Of a stretch of 64,000 bases of DNA, positions 33,207 to 42,123 are shown piece after piece (positions within the stretch are counted from its first letter, which is position 1; every line of letters begins with the position of its first letter). This DNA comes from VRUE01 sp033856275. Its GTDB lineage: Bacteria; Actinomycetota; Thermoleophilia; Solirubrobacterales; 70-9. The position numbers were made by a program, and so were the translations under genes. The DNA lies in the NCBI GenBank assembly GCA_033856275.1, contig JAWVFJ010000023.1:35137-99136 (forward strand), given 5' to 3'. The notes beneath the pieces are model-generated. The model had not been told where the DNA came from. It made no database searches and saw only the letters and a program-made list of their open reading frames with translations.

Positions 33207-33590
33207 TTAGAGCCCGCGCACGACGATCGGCGTCTCTTCCGGCGCGACCATGCCCTGGGCCCTGGCCTTGGCATTGAGCACGATCGGGTCGTCGGCGTGC
33301 TGGACGCGCCAGTGCAGGCGGGTGTTTTCGTGCTGGGCCTCGTGCAGCTGGACCCTCGCCTTCGTCGTCGCCGTATAGGTCTTGACGAAGTTGATCACCG
33401 GGTTGAGGTAGGAGTAGAGGACGGCGAAGAGGACCAGGGTCAGAGCGACGCGACCGACGCGGTCCCAGTGGATCCGGCTGGCGCCGCGGCGCGCCGCGGG
33501 CTTGCGCCGGGCGGCCGGTTTGCGGCGGGGCGGGGAACGACGTTTGGCTGCGGTCGCCGGCCTTTTCCTCGCCTGGGCGCGTGCTGCCAT
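33207..33590 (-). CDS. DivIC/FtsB-family septum formation protein
   Basis: A 127-residue bitopic protein. A basic Ala/Arg/Lys-rich cytosolic part (RRKPAARRKPAARRG) precedes one transmembrane helix (VALTLVLFAVLYSYLNPV) and an extracytoplasmic coiled coil (KARVQLHEAQHENTRLHWRV), ending with ARAQGMVAPEETPIVV, the usual wording of the DivIC (DUF/Pfam DivIC) C terminus. It belongs to the FtsB-FtsL-FtsQ divisome core. ATG 33590 has AGGAG 6 bases upstream; an upstream GTG (33617) is less likely. It follows eno by 36 bases, as in other Actinobacteria. Confidence 0.88.
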   Translation of the reverse strand: MAARAQARKRPATAAKRRSPPRRKPAARRKPAARRGASRIHWDRVGRVALTLVLFAVLYSYLNPVINFVKTYTATTKARVQLHEAQHENTRLHWRVQHADDPIVLNAKARAQGMVAPEETPIVVRGL

Positions 33591-33626
33591 GCCCGCTCCT
33601 ACGCGGCCGGGCCCCACATTCCTTCA

Positions 33627-34922
33627 CTAAGCGGACCGTTGGTGGAAGGCCTGCAAGCCCGGGAAACGCGCTGCTGAGCCCAATTCCTCCTCGATCCGCA
33701 GCAGGCGGTTGTACTTGGCTACACGATCCGAGCGCGAGGGAGCACCGGTCTTGATCTGCCCGGCCCCGGTGGCCACGGCCAAGTCGGCGATCGTCGTGTC
33801 CTCGGTCTCTCCGGAGCGGTGCGAGATCACCGCCGTGTAGCCCGCCTCGGAGGCGATTCGGATCGCCTCCAGAGTCTCGCTCAGGGTGCCGATCTGGTTG
33901 ACCTTGACCAGGATCGAATTGCCGACGCCGAGCTCAATGCCGCGGCGCAAGCGCTCGGGATTGGTGACGAAGAGGTCGTCGCCGACCAACTGCACACGCT
34001 CGCCGAGTTTCTCGGTCAGGAGCTTCCAACCATTCCAATCCTCCTCGTCCATGCCATCCTCGATCGAGAGGATCGGGTAGCGCGAGCAGGCGTCCTCCCA
34101 GTAGCTCGCCATCTCCTCGGGCGAGAGCGAGCGACCCTCGTGCTCGAGCACGTAGGCGCCGCCCTCGAAGACCTCGCTGGTCGCCGGGTCGAGGGCAATG
34201 AAGACATCCTTGCCGGGCTCATAGCCAGCGGCCTCGACACCCGCGAGAACGGCTTGCAGGGCCGCCTCGTTTGACTCGAGGTTGGGGGCGAAGCCGCCCT
34301 CGTCGCCTACCGCCGTCGCGTGGCCGGCGGCGGCAAGGCTCTTCTTGAGGGCATGAAAAACCTCTGTGCCCACCCGCAGGCAGTCAGAAAAGCTACTGGC
34401 GCCAGCCGGCACGACCATGAACTCCTGGAAGTCGACCGAGTTGTCGGCGTGGGCGCCCCCGTTGAGGACATTCATCATCGGTACCGGCAGTAGGCTCGGG
34501 TCGTCGCTGCCATAGAGCTTTGCCAGGTAGCGGAAAAGCGGCTCGCCGGCGAGCATTGCCGAGGCCTTGGCGGCGGCCAGGGAAACACCGAGGATCGCGT
34601 TGGCGCCGAGGCGTCCCTTGTTCGGAGTGCCATCGAGTTCGATCATCTTCGCGTCGAGCGCGGTCTGGTCCGCGGCGTCAGCACCCTTCAGCGCCGCGGC
34701 GATCTCCCCGTTGACGTTGGCGACCGCGGCGGAGACGCCCTTGCCCGCCCAGGCATCGCCACCGTCACGCAACTCGACTGCCTCGAACTCGCCGGTCGAG
34801 GCGCCAGATGGGACCGCGGCGAGACCGCGCGCACCGGACTTGAGGATGACTTCGGCCTCGACAGTCGGATTGCCCCTCGAGTCGAGGATCTGGCGGGCAT
34901 GGATCGATGCGATGCCGCTCAC
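33627..34922 (-). CDS. eno: Enolase
   Basis: A 431-residue enolase converting 2-phosphoglycerate to phosphoenolpyruvate. It starts GIASIHARQILDSRGNPTVE, has GASTGEFEAVELRDG, the Mg ligands Asp in FIALDPATSEV, Glu in ILSIEDGMDEEDWNGW and Asp in VQLVGDDLFVTNP, catalytic Lys in ILVKVNQIGTLSET and the final SHRSGETEDTTIADLAVAT. Length and motifs are complete. GTG is the start codon at 34922. It heads the eno-divIC-membrane protein string and is separated from the foldase gene by a strong hairpin. Confidence 0.97.
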   Translation of the reverse strand: MSGIASIHARQILDSRGNPTVEAEVILKSGARGLAAVPSGASTGEFEAVELRDGGDAWAGKGVSAAVANVNGEIAAALKGADAADQTALDAKMIELDGTPNKGRLGANAILGVSLAAAKASAMLAGEPLFRYLAKLYGSDDPSLLPVPMMNVLNGGAHADNSVDFQEFMVVPAGASSFSDCLRVGTEVFHALKKSLAAAGHATAVGDEGGFAPNLESNEAALQAVLAGVEAAGYEPGKDVFIALDPATSEVFEGGAYVLEHEGRSLSPEEMASYWEDACSRYPILSIEDGMDEEDWNGWKLLTEKLGERVQLVGDDLFVTNPERLRRGIELGVGNSILVKVNQIGTLSETLEAIRIASEAGYTAVISHRSGETEDTTIADLAVATGAGQIKTGAPSRSDRVAKYNRLLRIEEELGSAARFPGLQAFHQRSA

Positions 34923-34960
34923 GGACGGCGCATCCTATTCAGTGGGGCGGCAGAGGTTAT

Positions 34961-35000
34961 CCGAGGGCTTCCCGCGTCAGCGTGCGCGGGAAGCCCTCGG
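34961..35000. terminator. Long hairpin between foldase gene and eno
   Basis: CCGAGGGCTTCCCGCG (34961-34976) pairs perfectly with 34985-35000 around an 8-base loop (TCAGCGTG). No T-run follows on the minus strand, so it may be a processing or attenuation hairpin rather than a classical intrinsic terminator. It lies 9 bases after the stop of the SurA-like gene. Confidence 0.6.
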
Positions 35001-35009
35001 ACGACCTTC

Positions 35010-36326
35010 TTATTCGCCCGTGGCGCCGGGCACGACTCCGCCGGGAACTTCGCCTTCTGGAGCGGCAGCTTCAAGTTTCGCCGGCCGCGGCCGCTGGGCC
35101 AGTTTCTGGCCTTCGGGGTTGAGCGGGCTGACCGTTCCCGGCTGCGCCGGTTTGACCTGCGGAACTGGGGCCGGACAGGCTTCTGGCGGCGTTTTCGGAT
35201 TCGCTTCGTAGCAGGCTTCGTTGGCTTCCGGCGGGCGTCCGTCGCTCTTGAAGTTGGCGCAGCGCGCGATTACGTAGCCAGCAGCGCAGAAAGTGCGCGA
35301 CTGCCACTTGGTGCCGTAGTGCTGCACGAATGCCGCGAAGTTCTGCTGTTTGGCCTGTTCGGCGAGCTGGGCGCTGATCTGTGACTTGGCTTCGTCGAGC
35401 GACTGCACTTTCTCCGGCGTGATCTTCATCACCTCGAAGACTGTGTTGCCACCTTCCTTGAGCGGGCCTTTGATCTCACCCTGAGGCGCCGCGAAGACCG
35501 CGACGTCCAGCGGTTCGCCCAGCGCGCCTTCGGTAACCGCCGACTGCAACCCACCAGTGGATTTAGTCGTGTCGGTCGAGTACTTTTTCGCGACTTTTTC
35601 CCAGCTCTTGTTCGAATCGTCTTTTTCGAGCGCGGCCTTCGCTTCTTCGACTTGCGCCTTGTCTTTGTTCTTGATCACCCGAATGTCGCGCGATTCGGGC
35701 GTCGTGTACTGGCTCGACTTAGCGGCTTCGTAGTAGTCCTCGATTTCGGTCTTGCTCGGGACCGGCGTTTCTTCGGTGACCTGTTTCTGGATCTGTTCGC
35801 TGAGCAGCTGGATCTTTACCCGTTGGTTGACGTCCGCCTGCGTGAAGCGGGCTTCTTTGAGGAATTCCTTGTATTGCTGTTCCGTTTTGAAGGCTTTTTT
35901 CTTCAGCTTTTTGAGTTCTTCGGCGATTTCTTTCGGCGTCACCGAGATACCCATTCCCTCGGCCTGGCCCTGGATCCAGATCGCGTCGAGGGCTTCGCCG
36001 AGGGCCGTTTCCTTCAGTTCCTCATATTTTTCATCGCCCGGTTTAGGGACAGGAGTGACTTTGGCCTGCGCCGCCGCCTGTTCCAGGGCATGCTGGAACT
36101 CGCCCTTGGTGACAGTGCCGAGATCGTCGGGGGCGTCTTCGACTACGGCGACCGCGCCTGCCGGCACGCTGGGATGGCCGATCCCCTGGGCGATCGCCAA
36201 GATGACGAAGAGCAGAATGAAGAGAGCCGCGAAGGCAAGCAGGACAAGCCGCTGCAACCCGGCCGACTTCCCTCCCTTGCCGCTGATTCGTGCCACCGAT
36301 CGGGCAGCATAAATCAAATGCTCCAA
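35010..36326 (-). CDS. SurA/PrsA-like peptidyl-prolyl isomerase (foldase)
   Basis: A 438-residue membrane-anchored chaperone. One transmembrane helix (LVLLAFAALFILLFVILAIA) is followed by a SurA_N-like helical domain (GEALDAIWIQGQAEGMGISV, TPKEIAEELKKLKKKAF) and a parvulin-type PpiC domain (RDIRVIKNKDKAQVEEAKAAL, STGGLQSAVTEGALGE, VFEVMKITPEKVQSLDEAKS). A C-terminal Cys-containing and Pro-rich tail is unusual. It should help folding of secreted proteins. TTG 36326 opens the frame, just after mfd; the start is not certain. Codon use here is richer in A/T-ending codons than its neighbours (TTT, AAG), which is striking in this genome. Confidence 0.8.
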   Translation of the reverse strand: MEHLIYAARSVARISGKGGKSAGLQRLVLLAFAALFILLFVILAIAQGIGHPSVPAGAVAVVEDAPDDLGTVTKGEFQHALEQAAAQAKVTPVPKPGDEKYEELKETALGEALDAIWIQGQAEGMGISVTPKEIAEELKKLKKKAFKTEQQYKEFLKEARFTQADVNQRVKIQLLSEQIQKQVTEETPVPSKTEIEDYYEAAKSSQYTTPESRDIRVIKNKDKAQVEEAKAALEKDDSNKSWEKVAKKYSTDTTKSTGGLQSAVTEGALGEPLDVAVFAAPQGEIKGPLKEGGNTVFEVMKITPEKVQSLDEAKSQISAQLAEQAKQQNFAAFVQHYGTKWQSRTFCAAGYVIARCANFKSDGRPPEANEACYEANPKTPPEACPAPVPQVKPAQPGTVSPLNPEGQKLAQRPRPAKLEAAAPEGEVPGGVVPGATGE

Positions 36327-36337
36327 GAGGGGGCTGC

Positions 36338-39300
36338 TCAGCCCGCGAGGCTCGCCTCCGCGGCGTCGGCCTGCGCCTGTTTCGCGTCGCGAATTGCCTC
36401 GGCCATCGCCAGAACCGCGCCCAGTCTGGCCTCCGGCTCATCCGAGACTCGCATCGCCACGGTCTGCCCACGCCACTCGTATACGGCCCCCTCGAGTTTT
36501 TCGCTGACCACGCCTGCCGCCTCGGAGTCGAGTTCGACCCCGGTGACGCTGAGGCGGCCGCCGCGGAACTCGACGCTGCGCGCGCCCGCCAGGCCGAGCT
36601 CGATTCGCGCTCGCTGCAGGGCAAGCAGATTCTCCGCCTGGGACGGCAGCGGACCGAATCGGTCGCTGATCTCGGCGCGGATCGCGCGCAGCTCGCCCGG
36701 CTCGCGGGCGGCGGCGATCCGCCGGTGCACGTCGATCTTCGCCGCCTCGAAGGGGATAAAGGCGGCGGGCAGGTAAGCGTCGACCGGGACGTCGAGGCGG
36801 ACCGGCTCGGGTGCACCCTCCTCACCGCCATCGGCCTCGCGTGCCTCCCCAACCGCCTCGTCGATCATCTGGCAGTAGAGCTCGAAGCCGACCGCGGCCA
36901 CGTGCCCGGACTGCTCCTCGCCGAGCAGGTCACCAGCGCCGCGGATGTCGAGATCACGCATTGCGATCTTGAAGCCGGAGCCGAGCTCGGTGTGGTCAGC
37001 AAGGGTCGAGAGCCGCGCCGCCGCTTCCTCGGTCAAGGCCTCGGCCGAGGGATAGAGCAGGTAGGCAAAAGCGCGCTCGCGAGAGCGCCCGACCCGGCCG
37101 CGGATTTGGTAGGCCTGGGCGAGCCCGAGCTGGTCGGCGCGCTCGACGATCAAGGTGTTGGCGCTGGGAATGTCGAGACCGGACTCGATGATCGTCGTCG
37201 TCACCAGGCAGTCGGCGTCGCCGCGCAGGAAACCGAGCATCGTCTCCTCGAGTTGCGTCTCGTCCATCTGCCCGTGCGCTTCGGCAAAGCGCGCTTTCGG
37301 CACCAGCCCGCGCAGCCGCTCGACTACCTCGGGCAGCGAGTCGATCCGGTTGTGCAGGAAGAAGGCTTGGCCGCCCCGCTCCAGCTCGCGCTCGATCGCC
37401 TTGGCGACGAGATCCTCGTCGTAGGGCCCGACATAGGTGCGCACCGGGCGGCGGCCCTCGGGCGGCGTCTCGATCGTCGAGATGTCGCGCAGGCCGGCCA
37501 GGCTCATCTGCAGCGTGCGCGGGATCGGCGTTGCCGAGAGGGCGAGCACGTCGACCTTCAGCTTCAACTGGCGCAGCAGTTCCTTCTGCTTGACGCCGAA
37601 GCGCTGCTCCTCGTCGACGATGATCAGGCCGAGGTCCTTAGCGCGCACGTCGCGTGAGAGCAGCCGGTGGGTGCCGATCAGGATGTCGACCTTGCCTGCC
37701 TCGAAACCGGCGAGCACGGCCTTGACCTCGGCCGGCTTGCGCAAGCGCGAGACAGCCTCGACCACGAAGGGCAGGTCGGCGAGCCGCTCACGGAAGGTGC
37801 CGAAGTGCTGCTGGGCGAGGATCGTCGTCGGCACCAGGATCATCACCTGTTTGCCGTCGGCGGCGGCCTTGACCGCGGCGCGCAGCGCCACCTCGGTCTT
37901 GCCGAAGCCAACGTCGCCGCAGACGAGCCGGTCCATCGGCTGCTCGGCCTCCATGTCGCCCTTGACCGACTCGATCGCTTCGACCTGGTCGGCCGTCTCG
38001 CGGTAGGGGAAGGCCGCCTCCATCGTCATCTGCCACTCCCCGTCGGCATCGAAAGCGTGGCCCTTGCGCGTGCGCCGCTCGGCGTAGAGGTTGATCAGCT
38101 CTCCGGCGAGCGCGCCGGCCGCCCGGCGAGCGCGCGCCTTCATGTTCTGCCAGCGCTTGCCGCCCAGTGCGGAGAGGGTCGGTTCGCCGCCGGCGCCGAC
38201 GTAGCGGCTCAGCTTGGCAAGCTGGTCGGTGGGGACGTAGACGCGGTCCTCGCCCTTGTATTCGAGATAGAGATAGTCGCGAGTGACGCCGCCGACCTCG
38301 CGCGTCTCGAAGCCGGCGAAGCGGGCGACGCCGTGGTCCTCGTGGACGACGTAGTCGCCGACGCGCAGTTCACTGAAGGCGAGGCGGCCGCGGGCGGCGC
38401 CGGGAGCGCGGGCTTCGGCGCGGCGGCGCCGGTGGACGAGGCGACGGAAGGGATAGACGGCGAGTCGCAGCTCGGGACTGACGAAGCCCTCGCGCAAGCG
38501 TCCCTCGGCGAAGGTGAGGGCGGGGTCGGGCGAGAGGCGACCGCCTTCGAGCAGGGTCGCGTCGATGCGGTCGAGGCCGTAGCGGGCGCGCTCGGCCTCG
38601 CCGCGATCGTCAAAGGCGACGACGGTGCGGTAGCCGGAGCGGACCTGCTTTTCCAGCTCCGCCTCGGCCTCCTTGATGCTGCGGGCGGGAGACTCGGCGC
38701 GAGCGGCACGAAAAGCGCTCTCGTCCTCGTCGCCGGCGTTGCGGAAAGCGAGCGAGGCGCGAGCGGCGAGTGGTTTGGCGACGTCGACGTAAAGATGGCG
38801 GGCGTCGTCGGCGTGCATCGCCGTCGTCGCGTCATCCCAGTGGTCGCGCAGGGCTGGCTCGATCTCCTCGGCGGCGGCGAGGATCACCACGGCGGTATCC
38901 GGGACGAGGTCGAGCGGCGGCCCGAACTGGTCGAGCGGCAGCACCTCGGCGAGGCTCGGAGCCTCCTTCTCTTCCTCGGCGGCCTCCATCGCCGCGAGCT
39001 CGGCAAGTTCGCGGTGCTCGGCGTCGAGCTCGGCCGCGGGTGCCAGCTCGACCCGCTCGGCATCGCCCAGCGAGCGCTGGGTGAAGGTCGAGAACCAGCG
39101 CATCGCCTCTACCTCGTCGCCGAAGAGCTCGATCCGCACGGCGCGCTCCTCGGTCGCGCCGAAGACGTCGAGGATGCCGCCGCGCACGGCAAATTGGCCG
39201 CGCTCCTCGACCTGCTCGACCCGTTCGTAACCGGCGCCGTCGAGGTCGCGGGCGACGGCGATGAGGTCGATCTCCTCGCCGGCCGCGATCGTGAACCCCG

Positions 39301-39733
39301 CGGGCCGCAAGGCCGCGTCCGGCACCGCCTCGGCCAGGGCGGTGGCGCTGGCAACGACCACGGCGTCCTGCTCGCGGCCGAGCGCGTCGAGCGCGTCGAT
39401 GCGCAGCCCCACCAGGTGAGGAGGCGGCGAAACGTGCGAGGCGAAGCCGGTGCCGCGCGATGGGTAGAGACGGACGCGGCGCGGCGCCAAGTAGGCGCGC
39501 AGGTCAGCCGCCAGATCCCGGGCGGAGCGATCGTCGGGGCTGACCAGCAGGGCAGGGCGCCCGGCGAGCCCACGCTCGTCCTCCAGAACCGCCGCGAGCA
39601 GCAAGGGTCGCAGCATCGAGGAGGCCGGGACCTCGGCTCCCTCGCCTCCGGCGGCGGCATCGCGCACGCGGCCGGTGAGCGCATGGACGCGCTCGTTCTC
39701 GGCGGCGATCTCGATCAGGGGGCGGAGGGACAT
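36338..39733 (-). CDS. mfd: Transcription-repair coupling factor Mfd
   Basis: A 1131-residue ATP-dependent translocase that removes stalled RNA polymerase and recruits UvrA. Domains in order: UvrB-like N terminus (about 1-330), the CarD-like RNAP interaction domain (LRVGDYVVHEDHGVARFAGF, about 440-460), the RecG-like helicase with Walker A VCGDVGFGKTEVALRAA and DEEQRFGVKQKE, RGRVGRS motif VI, and the C-terminal TRCF domain (LDVPVDAYLPAAFI). ATG 39733 is chosen because the upstream extension overlaps the next promoter. It is divergent from the FAH gene and 11 bases upstream of the foldase gene. Confidence 0.97.
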   Translation of the reverse strand: MSLRPLIEIAAENERVHALTGRVRDAAAGGEGAEVPASSMLRPLLLAAVLEDERGLAGRPALLVSPDDRSARDLAADLRAYLAPRRVRLYPSRGTGFASHVSPPPHLVGLRIDALDALGREQDAVVVASATALAEAVPDAALRPAGFTIAAGEEIDLIAVARDLDGAGYERVEQVEERGQFAVRGGILDVFGATEERAVRIELFGDEVEAMRWFSTFTQRSLGDAERVELAPAAELDAEHRELAELAAMEAAEEEKEAPSLAEVLPLDQFGPPLDLVPDTAVVILAAAEEIEPALRDHWDDATTAMHADDARHLYVDVAKPLAARASLAFRNAGDEDESAFRAARAESPARSIKEAEAELEKQVRSGYRTVVAFDDRGEAERARYGLDRIDATLLEGGRLSPDPALTFAEGRLREGFVSPELRLAVYPFRRLVHRRRRAEARAPGAARGRLAFSELRVGDYVVHEDHGVARFAGFETREVGGVTRDYLYLEYKGEDRVYVPTDQLAKLSRYVGAGGEPTLSALGGKRWQNMKARARRAAGALAGELINLYAERRTRKGHAFDADGEWQMTMEAAFPYRETADQVEAIESVKGDMEAEQPMDRLVCGDVGFGKTEVALRAAVKAAADGKQVMILVPTTILAQQHFGTFRERLADLPFVVEAVSRLRKPAEVKAVLAGFEAGKVDILIGTHRLLSRDVRAKDLGLIIVDEEQRFGVKQKELLRQLKLKVDVLALSATPIPRTLQMSLAGLRDISTIETPPEGRRPVRTYVGPYDEDLVAKAIERELERGGQAFFLHNRIDSLPEVVERLRGLVPKARFAEAHGQMDETQLEETMLGFLRGDADCLVTTTIIESGLDIPSANTLIVERADQLGLAQAYQIRGRVGRSRERAFAYLLYPSAEALTEEAAARLSTLADHTELGSGFKIAMRDLDIRGAGDLLGEEQSGHVAAVGFELYCQMIDEAVGEAREADGGEEGAPEPVRLDVPVDAYLPAAFIPFEAAKIDVHRRIAAAREPGELRAIRAEISDRFGPLPSQAENLLALQRARIELGLAGARSVEFRGGRLSVTGVELDSEAAGVVSEKLEGAVYEWRGQTVAMRVSDEPEARLGAVLAMAEAIRDAKQAQADAAEASLAG

Positions 39734-39821
39734 GGCAGGCGAAACGCCCGGACACGGCCGTCCGGGCGATCTGGCAATTCTACGAAGCCGGGGTCGGCGC
39801 CTACACTCCCCGCGGGCGCCG

Positions 39822-40751
39822 ATGAAGCTGAGGAGCACAGCGGAGGGAGTGATCGTCGAGGACCCGGTGCGCCAGCGCTGGGTCTCGCTACCGCAAGCCG
39901 GCGGCATGCTGGCCCTGCTCGGGCGCGGCGCCGAGGGGCAAGCCGACATCGCGGGCCAGCGCGAGGAGGGCGCCAGCGCCGACCCCGGCAGCGCCGGACT
40001 TCCCTTCGCGGTGCGTTCGATGCGCGCCTTCAGTCTCTGGCCCTCGCACTACGAGGGCTCGGCGCGGATGCTGGTCAAGCGCTTCTTCCCACCCCCGGTG
40101 CGGCGCCTCGCCGCCGGCTTCGAGCGGGTCAGCGGCAGGACGTTCCCGCCGTTCAAGCCCAAGGCCAGCTTCTACGAGATGCCGGCCTTCTACCTCGGCA
40201 ACCACACGGCGATGCTGGAAGACGGCGAGGAAATTCCCTGGCCGGCGCACACCGACTACCTCGACTTCGAGCTGGAGTTGGCCTTCGTGCTCGCCGCTCC
40301 GCTCGCCGACGCCACCCCCGCGGAGGCCCGCGAGGCGATCGGCGGCTGGTTCGTCCTTAACGACTGGAGCGCTCGCGACGTTCAGGCCGAGGAGGTGCGC
40401 CACGGCGTCTTCGGGCCGGCGGTGAAGTCGAAGACCTTCGCCAACTCAATCGGCTGCGACGTGCTCAGCGCCGACGAGCTTCCCGACTGGCGGTCCGCGA
40501 CCGGCCGGGTGCGGGTCGACGGCGAAGTCTGGTGCGAGGGCGGCACGGCAGGGGCTGTCCATGACGTCGGCGCGATGCTCGCCCACGCCTCGGCCGGCGA
40601 GCGTCTCGACGCCGGCGACATCGTCTCGACCGGGACGATGCCGGGCTGCTGCGGGCTCGAGCTCGATCGCTGGATCGAGCCCGGGCAGACGGTCGAGCTG
40701 GAGATCGACGGGATCGGAACCCTGACCAACAGGATCGGACCACGACGATGA
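39822..40751 (+). CDS. Fumarylacetoacetate hydrolase family protein
   Basis: A 309-residue FAH-fold enzyme. It has FYEMPAFYLGNHTAMLEDGE, the metal ligands in DYLDFELELAFVL (Glu, Glu) and VLNDWSARDVQAEE (Asp), KSKTFANSIG, and the closing STGTMPGCCGLELDRWIEPG. This family hydrolyses or decarboxylates 2-keto-diene and acylpyruvate acids from aromatic or sugar breakdown; the exact substrate is unknown. ATG 39822 lies 88 bases from the mfd start. Its stop overlaps the next start (ATGA), so it heads a four-gene operon. Confidence 0.85.
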   Translation: MKLRSTAEGVIVEDPVRQRWVSLPQAGGMLALLGRGAEGQADIAGQREEGASADPGSAGLPFAVRSMRAFSLWPSHYEGSARMLVKRFFPPPVRRLAAGFERVSGRTFPPFKPKASFYEMPAFYLGNHTAMLEDGEEIPWPAHTDYLDFELELAFVLAAPLADATPAEAREAIGGWFVLNDWSARDVQAEEVRHGVFGPAVKSKTFANSIGCDVLSADELPDWRSATGRVRVDGEVWCEGGTAGAVHDVGAMLAHASAGERLDAGDIVSTGTMPGCCGLELDRWIEPGQTVELEIDGIGTLTNRIGPRR

Positions 40752-41266
40752 GACGCCTGCTTGCCGCGGGATCGGCCCTCGGCCTGCTCGCCCACAACGC
40801 CTTCGAGACCCGTGCCGGAGTCGGGCTCGTCTTCGAGCCGTTCATCGGCCGCCGCGGGGCCTACGTGCTGTGGAGCGCCTACTTCCCGCTGATGCTCGCC
40901 GCCGCCGTCCGCGACAGTGAGAACGCGCACCGGCTTTCGGCCTTCAGCGCCGGGATCGGCGTCGCCGGCGTGGCCGTCCACTTCAAAGCCTGGCCCTGGT
41001 CGCTGCACGGCGGCCTGCCGATGCTCGACGAAGCCGAGGGGCTGAGCGAGGAGCAACTGCCCGCCTACAACGCCGTGCTCTGGTTCTGGCTCCTCTGCAG
41101 CGCGCTCAGCCTGCCCACCGCGAACCAGCCAGGGGCGCGGCGCTTCGCAATCGCCGGCCTCCTCAATTTCCCGATCCTGCTCGCCTCGGCACAGCACCAC
41201 TTCCGCTGGGCGCGGGAGCAGGCGAAGCTCGAGCCGGAGCGCTGGAGCCCGGCGCTGCGCGGATGA
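40748..41266 (+). CDS. Hypothetical membrane protein of the FAH operon
   Basis: A 172-residue protein with about four hydrophobic segments (LLAAGSALGLLAHNAF, AYVLWSAYFPLMLAAAV, GIGVAGVAVHFKAW, YNAVLWFWLLCSALSL) and two conserved His-containing loops (LASAQHHFRWAREQ). I do not recognise the family. It overlaps its neighbours by ATGA at both ends, so translation of the four genes is coupled and its function should be tied to that of the FAH, deacetylase and GMC proteins. Confidence 0.6.
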   Translation: MRRLLAAGSALGLLAHNAFETRAGVGLVFEPFIGRRGAYVLWSAYFPLMLAAAVRDSENAHRLSAFSAGIGVAGVAVHFKAWPWSLHGGLPMLDEAEGLSEEQLPAYNAVLWFWLLCSALSLPTANQPGARRFAIAGLLNFPILLASAQHHFRWAREQAKLEPERWSPALRG

Positions 41267-42114
41267 GCGAGGCGGCGCTCTGGCCGGGCGGCGCCCGCGG
41301 CGTGCTCAACCTCAGCTTCGACAACCTCGGCGAGGCGGCGGAGCTGGAGCTGGGGGCGCTCCCGGCCGACGCGCCACTGGGCCGCCACGAGACCGCGCTC
41401 GCAGTGCTGCCGCGGCTGCTCGAGCGGCTCGCCGAGCGCTGCCTCGCCGCGACCTTCTTCGTCGAGGGACTGAACGCGGAGCTCTACCCGGACCTGTTGC
41501 GCGGGATCGACGCCCGCGGTCATGAGGTCGCCTACCACGCATGGCGTCATGAGCAGTGGGCTGACCTGAGCGTGGTCGAGCAGGCCGCGAACCTCGAGCG
41601 GGGCATCGCCGCGTTCAGCCAGCTCGGCCTCGAGATCGCCGGCCTGCGCCCGCCAGGTGGCCAGCTCGGCGAGGGCGGCCCCGGCGTCCTGCGGGAGGCC
41701 GGCCTACGGTACGGCTCTCCCGCGGGCGCCGGGGCCGGCTTCGGGGACGGCGTCGCCCTGCTGCCCTTCGAGTGGCGGCACCTCGACGCCAGCTGCGTGC
41801 TGCCGCCGCTCGGCGCTGCACGCGAGCAGATCAGCGGCTCGCGCGACCTGGTAGAGCCCGCCCGCTTCGTCGCCTGGCTCGAAGCGGAGATCGAAAGGCT
41901 GGCGGCGGAGGGTGGCTACATGGCAATCGTCCTGCACCCATTCATGCTCGGCTGGCTAGGCGAGGAACACCTCGCGGCGCTGCTCGACCGGGTCGCCGCG
42001 GCATCGGGAGAAAAGATCTGGGTCGCGCGCTGTGCCGAGATCGCCGAATACGTGGCTGTTCGCTCGGAGTGCTTTGGGAACGGCGCGGTGCTCGATTCGA
42101 GCAGCTGGACCTAA
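41263..42114 (+). CDS. Polysaccharide deacetylase-like (NodB) protein
   Basis: A 283-residue protein of the carbohydrate esterase 4/PuuE type. Motif 1 is LNLSFDNLGEAAELELG (the usual TFDDG changed to SFDN), motif 2 is VAYHAWRHEQWADLS (H-x3-H), motif 3 is RPPGGQLGEGG and the last His is in MAIVLHPFMLGWL. The change of the second Asp to Asn may alter the catalytic base, while both metal His remain. It may act on N-acylated or ureide-like small molecules rather than polysaccharide, as PuuE relatives do. No signal peptide. It sits in the middle of the FAH operon. Confidence 0.8.
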   Translation: MSEAALWPGGARGVLNLSFDNLGEAAELELGALPADAPLGRHETALAVLPRLLERLAERCLAATFFVEGLNAELYPDLLRGIDARGHEVAYHAWRHEQWADLSVVEQAANLERGIAAFSQLGLEIAGLRPPGGQLGEGGPGVLREAGLRYGSPAGAGAGFGDGVALLPFEWRHLDASCVLPPLGAAREQISGSRDLVEPARFVAWLEAEIERLAAEGGYMAIVLHPFMLGWLGEEHLAALLDRVAAASGEKIWVARCAEIAEYVAVRSECFGNGAVLDSSSWT

Positions 42115-42123
42115 GATCAGGCC

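Noticed and set aside
34520..35211. Plus-strand ORFs opposite the eno start and foldase end
   Set aside because: They overlap well-supported minus-strand genes and the hairpin at 34961-35000, and contain no domain.
37667..40360. 897-codon plus-strand ORF opposite mfd
   Set aside because: Antisense shadow in a GC-rich gene; mfd on the other strand has complete motifs along the whole length.
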